Below, piece by piece: positions 32,436-41,478 of a stretch of DNA of 64,000 bases. The stretch is from contig NZ_BOMH01000022.1 in assembly GCF_016862095.1 (NCBI RefSeq), positions 16,975-80,974 on the forward strand. The letters are read 5' to 3'. Below the pieces are notes generated by a model. It ran no database searches, was not told where the DNA came from, and saw only the letters and a program-made list of their open reading frames with translations. How positions within the stretch are numbered: position 1 is the first letter of the stretch; each line of letters starts with the position of its first letter. The DNA is from Actinoplanes cyaneus. Its GTDB lineage: Bacteria; Actinomycetota; Actinomycetes; Mycobacteriales; Micromonosporaceae. Both the position numbers and the translations under genes were made by a program.

Positions 32436-35120
32436 TCAGTCGGTGACCGTGCCGGCGGCGAATCCGACCGGGATCGGGTCGCCGAAGTCCGCCGGGTACA
32501 CCAGCGCCTGGAAGCGGACGTTCTCCGGGCCCTCGGCGAGCCCGTCGGTCACCGTCGGCACCGTCACCTCGACGGTGGTGGTCCCCGGCTCGATCGGGAC
32601 GACCACACCGGCGGCGGTCGCGGACAACGGCCGGGACGGCTCCGGGTCCTCACCGGAGGAGCCGGTGAACCACTCCGGGTCCACATCGGTCGAGGACAGC
32701 TCCGGCCCGGTCGCCGGCGCCTGCGGCAGCAGGACCAGGTAGAGGTAGTCGTCGGCGGGCGCCGACAGCCGCACCGTCCAGGTCAGCGGCGCGCCCTCGG
32801 CCACGGTGGCGACCGCCGGGGTGATCGTGAACTCAGGGAACGGATCGTCCTCCCGGGTCCGGACACCGCCGATGTAGTCGCCGACCACGGCGTTGCCGAT
32901 CGCCTTGGCGGTCAGCGCATAGGCGCGATCACCGCCGTACGTCGTGTTGCCGGTCACCGCGATCGGCACCGTCAGCCTCGTGCGGCCCGGCTTGATGTCG
33001 GCGACCCAGGAGGTCGTCTCGTAGGTCTTCGGGTCGGTCAGGAACAGCCGGACCCGCGCCGGCGACTTGCCGTAGGAGGTGACCGGCACGGCGTACGTCC
33101 TCGTCCCGTCGCCACCCTCGTCCACCGACAGGCCTCCGACGTCGACCCGGTCGAGCGCGGCCACCCGCGGCGCGGGGGTTCCGGGCCGCCAGCCCCACGC
33201 GTCGATCAGCCAGGCCGGCCCGGCACCGCGCGGCGTGAGCTCGAGGCGGCTCACCGCCCGCACCCCGGACGGCAGCGGCAGCCGGATCTCCTGAGCCCAG
33301 TACGAGCTGGTCAGGTCGCTGCCGGGCACCCCGGTGACGGTGGCCGTGCCCAGGTCCACCCGCCGGCCGCGATCGTCGGCGACCGCCACGCCGAACGAGG
33401 TGGCGGGCGCGTTCGGCGGCACGATCAGCCGCAGTGCCAGGGCCCGGGACCCGGCGGTCGGCATCGCCGTCGCCGGGCGCACCGTGGCCGTCGCGGTCCC
33501 GGTCAGCGCCACCGCCCAGCGCCCGGGTTCGGGCGAGGCGAACGGCACGAAGTGCGGCGAGGCCGTGACGGACTCCAGGCAGGCGTCCTCCGCGGTCTCC
33601 GGGACCTCGGCGCAGAGCCGGCCGCCACGGACGTCGAGTCCCGCGTCCGGAAGGACGACCGGGGTCCGGCCGGCGCCGACCGCGTGGGTCAGCACCCGGG
33701 CGGGGCCGGCCGACGGTGCGCGCACGCCGGAACCGTCCAGCAGCGGCCGGGCCCGGTCGTCCGCGGCGACGAACAGCCGCGCCGCGGTCGCGATGTAGGT
33801 GGCGCCGGCCGTCTGCTGCTGCTGCGGGGTCAGCCGGGTGGGAGCGGTCCCCGGCGTGCACACCGGGTCGGGCTCCGGGCTGGTGAAGTCGTCGATCGAG
33901 GGGCTGGACGCCTGGCCCGGCGTCCACTCGGTGTTGAAGAAGTTGTGGTTGGCGCCGACCATGTAGAGGGCGCTGTGCAACGCGCGGCCCGAGCCGATGC
34001 CGCGCGGTGCGTCGACGTACATCTGGCCCTGCAGGTCGGAGACGTCACCGTCGCAGCCGGGCAGGATCGTCGCCGACGGCACGTCCGGGTGCGGGTTCTG
34101 CCCGAACGCGGTCGGGCCGATCAGCAGCAGGCCGCGGATCGTCCAGCGCACCCGGCCGTGGTAGTCGTCCTGACCGGCCGGTGGCGGCGTGAGGCTGTCC
34201 AGCGCGGCCCGGCTGACCCCTTCGCCGCCTCGCGAGTGCCCGACGAGGAGCACGTGCGACAGGTCCGCCCGCGCGCCCGCCCGGACGACGGCCGGAGCCT
34301 TCCCGCGCCCGCTGCCGGACCAGTCGGCCCAGTGTGCGAGGTGCGTCCGGACCAGCGACGAGCGGGCCTGGGCGCCGCGGTCGTCGTCGCCGTTGTCGTA
34401 CGCGTTGATGCCGTTGGACGACAGGGAGACCGTGACGTAGCCCTGCGACGCGAGCAGTTGCTGCGCCTGCAGGTAACCGCGGTAGCTGGGCACCGCCCGG
34501 GAGCCGGGCTTGCACGGCCAGTCGAGGCTGATCGTGCTCATGGTGTCGCCGGAGTGGCACGTCCAGTGCCGGCCGTGCAGGAACAGCGCCAGCGGCCGAT
34601 TGCCCGGCGCGTTCGTCGGCGCGACCACGACGGCCTGCATCTCGACCGGCTCCGGATAGTCCGACAGCCGTACGCCGGGCAGCGTGTACTCCCCGGTTGT
34701 CGTCGCGTAGGGCCCGGTCACCCCGGGATCGACCGCGTTGACCGGCTGCGCGGGCGCGGCGGCCGGCGGGGTGATCGTCCGCCGCTGGGTGGTCGCGGGC
34801 GCCGCCGCGTCGACCCGCCGGCCGCCGATCCTCACCTGCAGATCGGTGAGCTTGCCGGGGTCGATCCCGCGCAGGACGAAGGTGCGCAGGTCCGCGGTGT
34901 CCTCGGCCCGGCCCAGCAGCCGGTCACCGGCCCAGAACTCGACGGCCGCGTCCCCCGGCGGGATGACCCGGTCGCTCCTCCAGGTCAGGGTGTGCCTGCC
35001 GAGGGACCAGCCAGGGGGCAGCGCGCTCGTCGCCGGTGCGGGTGGATCGGCCGACGCCGGCACGGAGGTTCCCAGCAGAAGTGTGCCCACCGCCAGCGCG
35101 GCGACCATGATTCTTCGCAT
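32436..35120 (-). CDS. Large secreted alpha/beta hydrolase with C-terminal beta domains
   Basis: 894 residues from the ATG at 35120. The signal peptide RRIMVAALAVGTLLLGTSVPASA is followed by a short beta domain, then a hydrolase core of about 400 residues with the nucleophile elbow VGHSRGGEG. The preceding LALFLHGRHWTCHSGDTMS carries the oxyanion loop. GANHNFFNTEW may give the catalytic His. The last about 420 residues are beta-rich. The end (about 790-890) resembles a Calx-beta or CARDB-type repeat (VPTVTDGLAEGPENVRFQALVYP). It is probably an extracellular esterase or polymer-degrading enzyme; substrate unknown. Confidence 0.75.
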   Translation of the reverse strand: MRRIMVAALAVGTLLLGTSVPASADPPAPATSALPPGWSLGRHTLTWRSDRVIPPGDAAVEFWAGDRLLGRAEDTADLRTFVLRGIDPGKLTDLQVRIGGRRVDAAAPATTQRRTITPPAAAPAQPVNAVDPGVTGPYATTTGEYTLPGVRLSDYPEPVEMQAVVVAPTNAPGNRPLALFLHGRHWTCHSGDTMSTISLDWPCKPGSRAVPSYRGYLQAQQLLASQGYVTVSLSSNGINAYDNGDDDRGAQARSSLVRTHLAHWADWSGSGRGKAPAVVRAGARADLSHVLLVGHSRGGEGVSRAALDSLTPPPAGQDDYHGRVRWTIRGLLLIGPTAFGQNPHPDVPSATILPGCDGDVSDLQGQMYVDAPRGIGSGRALHSALYMVGANHNFFNTEWTPGQASSPSIDDFTSPEPDPVCTPGTAPTRLTPQQQQTAGATYIATAARLFVAADDRARPLLDGSGVRAPSAGPARVLTHAVGAGRTPVVLPDAGLDVRGGRLCAEVPETAEDACLESVTASPHFVPFASPEPGRWAVALTGTATATVRPATAMPTAGSRALALRLIVPPNAPATSFGVAVADDRGRRVDLGTATVTGVPGSDLTSSYWAQEIRLPLPSGVRAVSRLELTPRGAGPAWLIDAWGWRPGTPAPRVAALDRVDVGGLSVDEGGDGTRTYAVPVTSYGKSPARVRLFLTDPKTYETTSWVADIKPGRTRLTVPIAVTGNTTYGGDRAYALTAKAIGNAVVGDYIGGVRTREDDPFPEFTITPAVATVAEGAPLTWTVRLSAPADDYLYLVLLPQAPATGPELSSTDVDPEWFTGSSGEDPEPSRPLSATAAGVVVPIEPGTTTVEVTVPTVTDGLAEGPENVRFQALVYPADFGDPIPVGFAAGTVTD

Positions 35121-35282
35121 ATGGCCGTTTCTAGTCGACCCATGCAAATCGTTCGATGAGCTGCCGGAGGCCGGATTCCGTGCAGAATCCGCCGGCGTTG
35201 TCGGTCCGGCGCGGTCCCGTTCGTGGCAGTGGTGAGAGGCTGCCGGTGAGAGGTGGCCCCGACGCACAGGAGATGACCCGGC

Positions 35283-35606
35283 ATGCAGTACCTGATTTCC
35301 GTGATCGACGACGGTACCGGCCTGGCCAGCGACGAGGAGCAGGCCGCCATCGACGTGTTCAACGAGGGGCTCAAGGCCGGCGGGCACTGGGTCTTCGCCG
35401 GTGGCCTGGGCGGGCCGGACACGGGCACCACCATCGACAATCGCAACGGCGCCGGGCTGATCACCGACGGGCCGTTCGTGGAGACCAAGGAGTACCTCAT
35501 CGGCTTCTGGATCATCGAGGCGCCGGATCTGGATGTGGCGCTGAAACTGGCCGCCGAGGGGTCGCGGGCCTGCCACCGCAAGACCGAGGTCCGTCCGTTC
35601 CTGTGA
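35283..35606 (+). CDS. YCII/DGPF-domain protein (ECF42 partner)
   Basis: 107 residues with the DGPF signature ITDGPFVETKEYLIGFWIIEA in a YciI-like ferredoxin fold. Its last bases overlap the GTG of the sigma-factor gene (GTGA). DGPF proteins are the standard partners, and likely regulon members, of ECF42 sigma factors. Cytoplasmic; biochemical role unknown. Confidence 0.88.
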   Translation: MQYLISVIDDGTGLASDEEQAAIDVFNEGLKAGGHWVFAGGLGGPDTGTTIDNRNGAGLITDGPFVETKEYLIGFWIIEAPDLDVALKLAAEGSRACHRKTEVRPFL

Positions 35607-36859
35607 CTGAGAATGCTGCCTTTCCTGTGAGCGAGAGCGCTGCCCGGGAGGCGGTCACCCGGGCCCACCGCACCGAGTGGGCCCGGATCGTCGCCGGTCT
35701 GACCAGGCGTTTCGGCGATCTGGGCATCGCCGAGGAGGCCGCCGCGGAGGCGTTCGCGACCGCCGTCGCGCGGTGGCCGGCCGACGGCGTGCCGCCGAAC
35801 CCGGGCGCCTGGCTGACCACGACCGCCGGCCGCAAGGCCATCGACCGGCTCCGCCGCGAGAAGAGGCGCGGCGAGGTGGAGCAGGAGGCTTCGATGTGGT
35901 ACGACGACTCGCCGCCCGAGCCGGTCGGCGCGATCGAGGACGAGCGGCTCCGGCTGATCTTCACGTGCTGTCACCCGGCGCTGGCGATGGAGACCCGGGT
36001 CGCGCTGACGCTGCGCATGGTCGGCGGCCTGACCGTGCCCGAGATCGCCCGCGCCTTCCTGGTCCGGGAGACCGCCATGGAGCAGCGGATCACCAGGGCG
36101 AAGGCCAAGATCAGGACGGCGCGGATCCCGTACCGGGTGCCGGCCGCCGAGGATCTGGCGGTGCGCGTCGACGGTGTGCTCGCGGTGCTGTTCCTGGTCT
36201 TCAACGAGGGTTACCTGACGACCGGGGCGGGGCCCGACCCGGTGCGGCACGAGCTGACCGCCGAGGCGATCCGGCTGACCCGGCTGATCCGCTCGCTGCT
36301 GCCCGGCGACGGCGAGGTGGCCGGCCTGCTCGCGCTGATGCTGCTCACCGAGGCCCGCCGCGCCGCCCGCATCTCGGCGAGCGGCGACCTGGTCACCCTG
36401 GGCGAGCAGAACCGCGGCGCCTGGGACGCCTCGCTGATCGCCGAGGGCCACCGCCTGGTCCGGGAGCGCCTGGCCAGTGGCGTGGCGCCGGGCCGCTACC
36501 AGATCCTGGCCGCGATCAACGCCGTCCACACGTCCGCCCGCGAGGCCCGGGACACCGACTGGTCCCAGATCGTCGCGCTCTACGACCGGCTGGTCCGCGT
36601 CGACCCGTCCCCGATCGTGGCACTGAACCGGGCGGTCGCGGTCGCCGAGCTCGACGGCCCGGAGGTGGCCCTGGCCACGGTGGACCGCCTCGAGCCCGCG
36701 CTGGCCGGTTACCACGCGTTCCACGTGGCCCGCGCCGAGTTCCTGCGCCGGCTGGGCCGCGGTGACGAGTCGCGGGAGGCCTACGACCGGGCCATCGCCC
36801 TGGCCGCGAACCCCGCCGAGGCCGCCCACCTCACCCGCCGCCGGGACCAGCTCGGCTAG
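35603..36859 (+). CDS. ECF42-type RNA polymerase sigma factor with C-terminal TPR extension
   Basis: 418 residues from the GTG overlapping the DGPF gene; the longer open frame upstream is not coding. Sigma-2 is at about 12-80 (RTEWARIVAGLTRRFGDLGIAEEAAAEAFATAVARWP...GAWLTTTAGRKAIDRLRRE), sigma-4 at about 115-170 (LTLRMVGGLTVPEIARAFLVRETAMEQRITRAKAKIR), then the long helical extension of ECF42 (about 175-418), with VFNEGY and LNRAVAVAELDGPEVALA TPR-like repeats. There is no anti-sigma gene; the extension is thought to control activity in this group. Confidence 0.9.
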   Translation: MTENAAFPVSESAAREAVTRAHRTEWARIVAGLTRRFGDLGIAEEAAAEAFATAVARWPADGVPPNPGAWLTTTAGRKAIDRLRREKRRGEVEQEASMWYDDSPPEPVGAIEDERLRLIFTCCHPALAMETRVALTLRMVGGLTVPEIARAFLVRETAMEQRITRAKAKIRTARIPYRVPAAEDLAVRVDGVLAVLFLVFNEGYLTTGAGPDPVRHELTAEAIRLTRLIRSLLPGDGEVAGLLALMLLTEARRAARISASGDLVTLGEQNRGAWDASLIAEGHRLVRERLASGVAPGRYQILAAINAVHTSAREARDTDWSQIVALYDRLVRVDPSPIVALNRAVAVAELDGPEVALATVDRLEPALAGYHAFHVARAEFLRRLGRGDESREAYDRAIALAANPAEAAHLTRRRDQLG

Positions 36860-36947
36860 GGCCCTGCCTGACGGATCACCCCGGGCTGCGGCGTGGCCCA
36901 AGCGGTGTCTCGTAGTGCGGCCGGGCTGCGGCGTGCCCGGTCGCGCC

Positions 36948-37802
36948 TCAGCCGAGCGCGTCGAACGCGGTGATCGCCTCCTGGTCCAGTTCGATGGCGG
37001 CGACGGCGACGTTCTCGGCCAGGTGGGCGAGGCTGCGCGTGCCGGGGATCAGCAGCGTGGCCGGGCTGTGCGCCAGCAGCCAGGCCAGGCCGGCCTGGGC
37101 GGGCGTGATGCCGAGACGCGCGGCGTGCGCGACGACCACCGGGTGGGCACCGACGCTGGGGATCTGGTCGAAGGCCGAGCCCAGCGGAAAGTAGGGCACC
37201 CAGGCGATGTCCCGCGCCGCGCACTCCGCCAGGACGTCCTCGTGATCGCGGGTGAGGACGTTGTAGAGGTTCTGCACGCAGACGATGCCGGCCGGCAGGG
37301 CTTGGCGCAGCTGGGCGAGGCTGACGTGGCTCAGGCCGATCGCGCCGATCTTGCCCTCGTCGCGCAGCGCGATCAGCTCGGCCAGCTGGCTGTCCAGGTC
37401 GACGAGCTGGTCACCGGTCACGACCAGGCCGGGCGGCATGTCGGTGCGGCGCAGGTTCACCACCGCGACCTGCTCGGTGCCGAGCGCTCGCAGGTTCTCC
37501 TCGACCTGCGCCCGCAGCTCGGCCGGTTTCTGCGCGGCGACCAGGTGCCGGGTGGGGTGTGCGGCCGCGCCGACCTTCGTGACCAGGCGCAGGTTCGCGG
37601 CGTACGGCCGCAAGGCGCTCCTGATCCGGTCGTTGACCTTGCCGTCGCCGTAGAACTGAGCGGTGTCGAGGTGGTCGACGCCGAGCTCGACGGCCCGGCG
37701 CAGGATCGTGACGGCGTCCGCGGCGTCACCGTCCCCGAGCTGCATGGCGCCGTAGCCGATCCGCAGGACGTCGTGGTCGCCGAGCTTCCCGTACAGGGTC
37801 AT
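36948..37802 (-). CDS. Aldo/keto reductase
   Basis: 284 residues. AKR landmarks are present: IGYGAMQLG at the barrel start, LGVDHLDTAQFYGDGKVNDRIRSAL (catalytic Asp and Tyr), LRLVTKVGA (Lys region), IGAIGLSHVSLAQLRQAL, VQNLYNVL, and the NADPH-binding end TLLIPGTRSLAHLAENVAVAAIEL. The usual catalytic His is replaced: VNLRRTD where many AKRs have a His-containing strand, as in YakC-like enzymes. It is divergent from a TetR regulator, with two identical palindromes between the starts. Confidence 0.88.
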   Translation of the reverse strand: MTLYGKLGDHDVLRIGYGAMQLGDGDAADAVTILRRAVELGVDHLDTAQFYGDGKVNDRIRSALRPYAANLRLVTKVGAAAHPTRHLVAAQKPAELRAQVEENLRALGTEQVAVVNLRRTDMPPGLVVTGDQLVDLDSQLAELIALRDEGKIGAIGLSHVSLAQLRQALPAGIVCVQNLYNVLTRDHEDVLAECAARDIAWVPYFPLGSAFDQIPSVGAHPVVVAHAARLGITPAQAGLAWLLAHSPATLLIPGTRSLAHLAENVAVAAIELDQEAITAFDALG

Positions 37803-37829
37803 GATGGTCCTCCGATACGATGGCGGCCG

Positions 37830-37849
37830 AAGCGGAATCGATTCCGCTT
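37830..37849. promoter_or_regulatory. TetR operator copy 1
   Basis: AAGCGGAATCGATTCCGCTT, a perfect 20-bp palindrome 28 bases upstream of the aldo/keto reductase start. Identical to copy 2. Confidence 0.85.
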
Positions 37850-37870
37850 GCCCGAGGACGACCCTAACAG

Positions 37871-37890
37871 AAGCGGAATCGATTCCGCTT
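37871..37890. promoter_or_regulatory. TetR operator copy 2
   Basis: The same perfect 20-bp palindrome as copy 1, here extended by one more matched pair on each side. The centres are 41 bp apart, four helical turns. It ends just before the ribosome-binding site of the TetR gene, giving direct autorepression. Confidence 0.85.
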
Positions 37891-37899
37891 CAGGAGGTG

Positions 37900-38466
37900 A
37901 TGACGGTTTCCGCACCCGAACGGCGTCCCGTCGCGCGCAAGGACGCCCAGCGCAACCGGCAGCGGATCATCGACGCCGCCACCCAGGCCTTCGCCTCCGG
38001 GCAGGAGCTCGTCAAGATCGAGGCGATCGCGAAGGAGGCCGGGGTCGGCGTCGGCACGCTCTACCGCAACTTCCCGTCGCGGGAGGCGCTGGTCGAGGAG
38101 GTCTACCGCAGCGAGCTCGCCCGGCTCTGCGCGATGGCCCCGCACCTGGCCGCCGACCTGTCCCCGCCCGAGGCGATGCGCGAGTTCATGCGCCGCTACC
38201 AGGACTTCGTCGCCACCAAGCGCGGGATGGCCGAGGCGCTGCGGGCCGCGATCGCCAGCGGGGCGATCAATCACGGTCAGACCCGGGAACATCTCAACGG
38301 CGCCGTCGCCGTCATCCTTGCCGCCGGGCGGGCCGACACGAGCCTGCGGGCCGACGTCGTGCCGGACGACGTCACCGCGAGCATGGCCGGGATCATGCTG
38401 GCCGCCGTGGACCCCGATCAGGCCGGCCGGATGCTGCGCCTGCTCGTCGACGGGCTGCGCGCCTGA
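37900..38466 (+). CDS. TetR-family transcriptional regulator
   Basis: 188 residues from the ATG at 37900 behind AGGAGG. The helix-turn-helix (about 18-62) reads NRQRIIDAATQAFASGQELVKIEAIAKEAGVGVGTLYRNFPSREALVEEVY. The C-terminal part is of the SbtR-like TetR_C type common in actinobacteria. It surely binds the twin 20-bp palindromes in the 97-bp divergent region and represses the aldo/keto reductase and itself. Confidence 0.9.
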   Translation: MTVSAPERRPVARKDAQRNRQRIIDAATQAFASGQELVKIEAIAKEAGVGVGTLYRNFPSREALVEEVYRSELARLCAMAPHLAADLSPPEAMREFMRRYQDFVATKRGMAEALRAAIASGAINHGQTREHLNGAVAVILAAGRADTSLRADVVPDDVTASMAGIMLAAVDPDQAGRMLRLLVDGLRA

Positions 38467-38503
38467 GTAACAGTCGGCCCGCCGGCCTCGATCGCCGTTG
38501 AAC

Positions 38504-39079
38504 TCAGCGGCGCAGGAGGGCGGCCATGGCGTCGTTCTCGGCGGTCTGCTCGTTGATGACGTGCTTGGCCAGGCTGTGGATGTACGCGTTGCCGGCCGGC
38601 CCGTCGAGCAGCGAGCGCGACATGGCGATCGCGCCTCGATGGTGCTCGATCATCAGCCGCAGGAACACGTCCGGCGCGTCCCGGCCGGTCGCGCCGGTCA
38701 GCTCGGCGAGCTGGGCGCCGGTCAGCATGCCGTGCTCCGCGCCGTCCTCCCCCGGGCCGGCCGGCGGCGCTCCCCAGGCAGCCAGCCATTCGTTGGTCTG
38801 ATCGATCTCGCGCTGCTGGTCGTGGACGATGAACTCGGCGATCAGCCGGATCCGTTCCGGGGCGCCGCCCTTGGCGATCAGCGTGCGGCTCATCGCGACG
38901 GCCTGCTCGTGGTGCTCCACCATCATCTGCGCGTAGTGCACGTCGATCCCAGAGGGCCCGGTCACGGCCTGCGCCGCGACCGGTTGCGGCGGCGGCGCTC
39001 CGCGATCGGTGCGCAGCAGGAGCACTGCCACCCCGGCGGCCACGAGCACGAGGGCCGCGGCCAGGCGACGAATGGTCAA
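38504..39079 (-). CDS. DUF305-family exported protein
   Basis: 191 residues from a TTG at 39079, seven bases after GGAAGGG; the frame extends farther upstream without another good site. One N-terminal membrane anchor or signal (LAAALVLVAAGVAVLLL) is followed by two four-helix-like halves, each with the family motif: YAQMMVEHHEQAVAMSRTLI and FLRLMIEHHRGAIAMSRSLL. The paired His-His and Met residues fit a ferritin-like or metal (copper)-binding role, often seen near copper genes; a copper amine oxidase-like pair lies next door. Confidence 0.85.
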   Translation of the reverse strand: MTIRRLAAALVLVAAGVAVLLLRTDRGAPPPQPVAAQAVTGPSGIDVHYAQMMVEHHEQAVAMSRTLIAKGGAPERIRLIAEFIVHDQQREIDQTNEWLAAWGAPPAGPGEDGAEHGMLTGAQLAELTGATGRDAPDVFLRLMIEHHRGAIAMSRSLLDGPAGNAYIHSLAKHVINEQTAENDAMAALLRR

Positions 39080-39134
39080 CGAACGTCCCTTCCTGGTGCG
39101 GGCCGGCCCGGTCGTCCCGGGCCGGCCCACCGGA

Positions 39135-40439
39135 TCACTCGTCCGGGTACTGGTTGCCGTTCACGCCGCTACGCCCGTCCGGGGTCAGCGGGTTCATCTC
39201 GGTGAAGTCGCGCGGGACCAGCTCGAAGCCCTGCCAGTGCATCGGCATCGGGCTCTGGTCCTCGTCGCGCGGCACGTGGTGGAAGCCGACCCGGACCCAG
39301 GCGATCGGGTCGCTCAGCTTCTCCTTGTCCTTCACGAAGTCGACGACCGTCTGGATGTCCAGCGGGCACTCCGGGTCGGAGGCGTTGTCGCTGGCCCACT
39401 TCTCGCACGGGTTCTTCTGGCTGAACGTGATGTCCGGCTTGGTCTCCGGGTGGCCCTCGTACCTGTCGCCACCGGTGGTCACCACCTCGTACGACCGGTC
39501 GTGGCCGTCCAGGTTCTTGCTGGTCGGGCTGACCAGTCGCCACCAGCGCTGGTTCACCCGGGAGAAGGTGCCCTCCTTGGCGATGGCCGTCTTCGTCGTC
39601 TTCAGCTTGGCGGTCATGGTGCCGCGCCCGTCGGTCGCGGTGTCGTACTGCTCGACCTTCTCACCGCCCTTGCCGGCGATGTTGAAGTCGACCCGCCAGA
39701 ACGCGTTGTGGTAGTGCATGGTCGCGTAGTCCTTGGCACCCTTGCCGATCGGCCAGCCGTTGTTCGCCACCGAGTACTCGGTGGGGGCCAGGTCGCCGGT
39801 CGCGCCGAGCCGGGCCGAGATCTGCCCGTCGTCGTGCAGGCGGTACTCGGTGACGTACTCGTACCAGCCGAGCCTGCTGACCGTGCGCAGCACCAGGTCG
39901 TGGCCCTGCTGCGAGTAAATCGTGTCCTTCGGCTCGTCCTTCTCGTCGTCCCATTCCTCCTCGTGCAGGCGGTAGGCCAGGCCACGGTTCTCGGCGCTGA
40001 CGCAGAGCACGTCACGCTGCTCGGGCTGGCCGCCGCCGTCCGAGCCACGCCGGATCGAGCCGCCCTTGCAGTCGTCGCCGGTCAGCGTCTCCAGGCCGTA
40101 ACCGCCCATGCCGATCGCGGTCAGGTCGTTGTACTCGGTGTCCCCGTTGTCGTAGGGCACGTTGAGCTGCGCGAGCCGGATCGAGTCGAGCACCTGCACC
40201 GGCTCGGGGTAACGCTTGGTGGACACGAAGACGTTGCTGAGGACCAGACCGGCCTTGTCGTTGATGCGCCAGCACATCTGCCACGTCGTGCCGTTCGGCA
40301 GGGTTTCCTTGACCATCGCCTGGGCGCCGCACGGCGTCGCCGCGGCCGGGGCGGCGTGTGCGGCGACGGGCACGGTCACGGCCAGCGCGGCCGAGGTGAT
40401 CAGCGCCGCCGCGGCGCCGGTGAACATGCGGTACGTCAT
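39135..40439 (-). CDS. Copper amine oxidase catalytic domain, stand-alone and divergent
   Basis: 434 residues from the ATG at 40439. A signal peptide ends at AAHA-APA. The remainder matches only the C-terminal catalytic domain of copper amine oxidases: RYPEPVQVLDSIRLAQLNVPYDNG, the copper ligands MHYHNAFWRVDFNIAG (HxH), and VRVGFHHVPRDEDQSPMPMHWQGFELVP with the third His. The Tyr that becomes topaquinone aligns with GWYEYVTEYRLHDDG, where the usual Asn before Tyr is Trp. The catalytic Asp of FDxGEY aligns with Gly (AIGMGGYG). It is probably exported, and either catalytically altered or inactive. The small N-terminal-domain gene lies just upstream. Confidence 0.75.
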   Translation of the reverse strand: MTYRMFTGAAAALITSAALAVTVPVAAHAAPAAATPCGAQAMVKETLPNGTTWQMCWRINDKAGLVLSNVFVSTKRYPEPVQVLDSIRLAQLNVPYDNGDTEYNDLTAIGMGGYGLETLTGDDCKGGSIRRGSDGGGQPEQRDVLCVSAENRGLAYRLHEEEWDDEKDEPKDTIYSQQGHDLVLRTVSRLGWYEYVTEYRLHDDGQISARLGATGDLAPTEYSVANNGWPIGKGAKDYATMHYHNAFWRVDFNIAGKGGEKVEQYDTATDGRGTMTAKLKTTKTAIAKEGTFSRVNQRWWRLVSPTSKNLDGHDRSYEVVTTGGDRYEGHPETKPDITFSQKNPCEKWASDNASDPECPLDIQTVVDFVKDKEKLSDPIAWVRVGFHHVPRDEDQSPMPMHWQGFELVPRDFTEMNPLTPDGRSGVNGNQYPDE

Positions 40440-40456
40440 GCTGCTGCGCTCTCCAG

Positions 40457-41197
40457 TCACTTGAGGTGGGCGACCGTGCGCCCGGAAAGGTCGACGACGA
40501 CGCCGGTCACGTTGATGAAATGGCCGTCGGCGGTCTTCGCGATCAGTTGCACGCAGCGGCTCTTGCCGCACTGGCTCGCGCCCTTGTCGGCCGGCTTCGC
40601 GGTGTAGATGTGCGCGATCGGCTCGATGCCGTCGGTGCCGGTCAGCGTCTTGCCGGTGGCCTTGCGGTAGGCCTCCTTCAGCTCCGCGCCCGCCGGGTCG
40701 GCGACCAGCAGCTCCAGCGCCGCCTTCGCCTCCTGCGGCGAGGCCGGCGGTTGCATGCCAGTGGCCGAGTACGACTTGGCCAGCTTGCCGGTCTTCAGGT
40801 CGACGACCTGCTTGAACAGCTTCTCGGTCTTGTAGTCGTAGTAGTAGAGCTCGGCCTGCCGGGAGCCGTCCACGTCCAGTTCGGCCGCGAGGTATTCCGG
40901 CCCGGCCTTGCCGGTCACGTCCTGCGCCTCCGCGGCCAGCTGCGGCGTGAGCGCGATGGCCCGCGCCTTGTCGACCTCACCCGTGGTCAGCGGGTCGTTG
41001 CCGGTGCCGGTCGCGGCCTCCGGGACCGGACTCGGATCGGAGACCCTGGCCTGCCCTCCGGCCGCGGCCGGGGTGCTGGGCGGCGCGCTCGGCGTGGCGT
41101 TCGCCTGCCAGGAGGCGACGCTGAAGGCGGTCACGGCGGTCACCGTCGCGATGCCGAGCCCCCACCCCCACTGTCGAATTCGAACCACAGTCGGCAT
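40457..41197 (-). CDS. Exported protein resembling copper amine oxidase N2/N3 domains
   Basis: 246 residues. A signal anchor (WGWGLGIATVTAVTAFSVASWQANA) precedes a Pro/Ala linker and about 180 residues. LTTGEVDKARAIALTP, ELYYYDYKTEKLFKQVVDLKTGKL and a second unit around PQEAKAALELLVADPAGAELKEAYRK, ending HFINVTGVVVDLSGRTVAHLK, resemble the N2 and N3 domains that precede the catalytic domain in ordinary amine oxidases. It ends 17 bases before the catalytic-domain gene, so the two together match one normal enzyme split in two. Two Cys (SQCGKSRCVQL) may form a disulphide. Confidence 0.65.
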   Translation of the reverse strand: MPTVVRIRQWGWGLGIATVTAVTAFSVASWQANATPSAPPSTPAAAGGQARVSDPSPVPEAATGTGNDPLTTGEVDKARAIALTPQLAAEAQDVTGKAGPEYLAAELDVDGSRQAELYYYDYKTEKLFKQVVDLKTGKLAKSYSATGMQPPASPQEAKAALELLVADPAGAELKEAYRKATGKTLTGTDGIEPIAHIYTAKPADKGASQCGKSRCVQLIAKTADGHFINVTGVVVDLSGRTVAHLK

Positions 41198-41478
41198 TCC
41201 TCCCCGTCGATTGCAATGCCGGTGGACCCTCGCAAATGGACGGTAAAATTCGCGTGAGGTGGCGCGGATTCAGAAAACAAAGATCCAGGACAATGGCGCG
41301 TACGGGATTGGCACGCATTTCGTTGACAATTCTGCGCAACTGAATGCGACCGAGGTTCTCCGTGCGCACGGGAGCAACGAGGCCGGGGCGGGTCACCGGG
41401 CGTACCAACTGCTCAGCCCACATCCCGGAACGCACGTCGACGATCGCGTTCCGGGATGGGCGGCTTCCGATCCGGGCT
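41198..41478. other. 281-bp intergenic region, locally AT-rich
   Basis: The left part (41210-41350) is markedly less GC-rich than the window and should hold the promoter of the split amine oxidase operon. The right part carries the terminator of the type VII substrate operon. A minus-strand frame crosses it, but with poor codon preference and no ribosome-binding site. Confidence 0.5.
41421..41458. terminator. Terminator of the type VII substrate operon
   Basis: CATCCCGGAACGC (41421-41433) pairs perfectly with 41446-41458, a 13-bp stem with a 12-base loop, 20 bases past the stop at 41479 on the minus strand. Confidence 0.7.

Noticed and set aside
40977..41435. N-terminal extension or separate gene upstream of the amine oxidase N-domain gene
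   Set aside because: The frame crosses an AT-rich promoter-like region with poor third-position bias and no ribosome-binding site; the ATG/GTG at 41197 gives a proper signal peptide.
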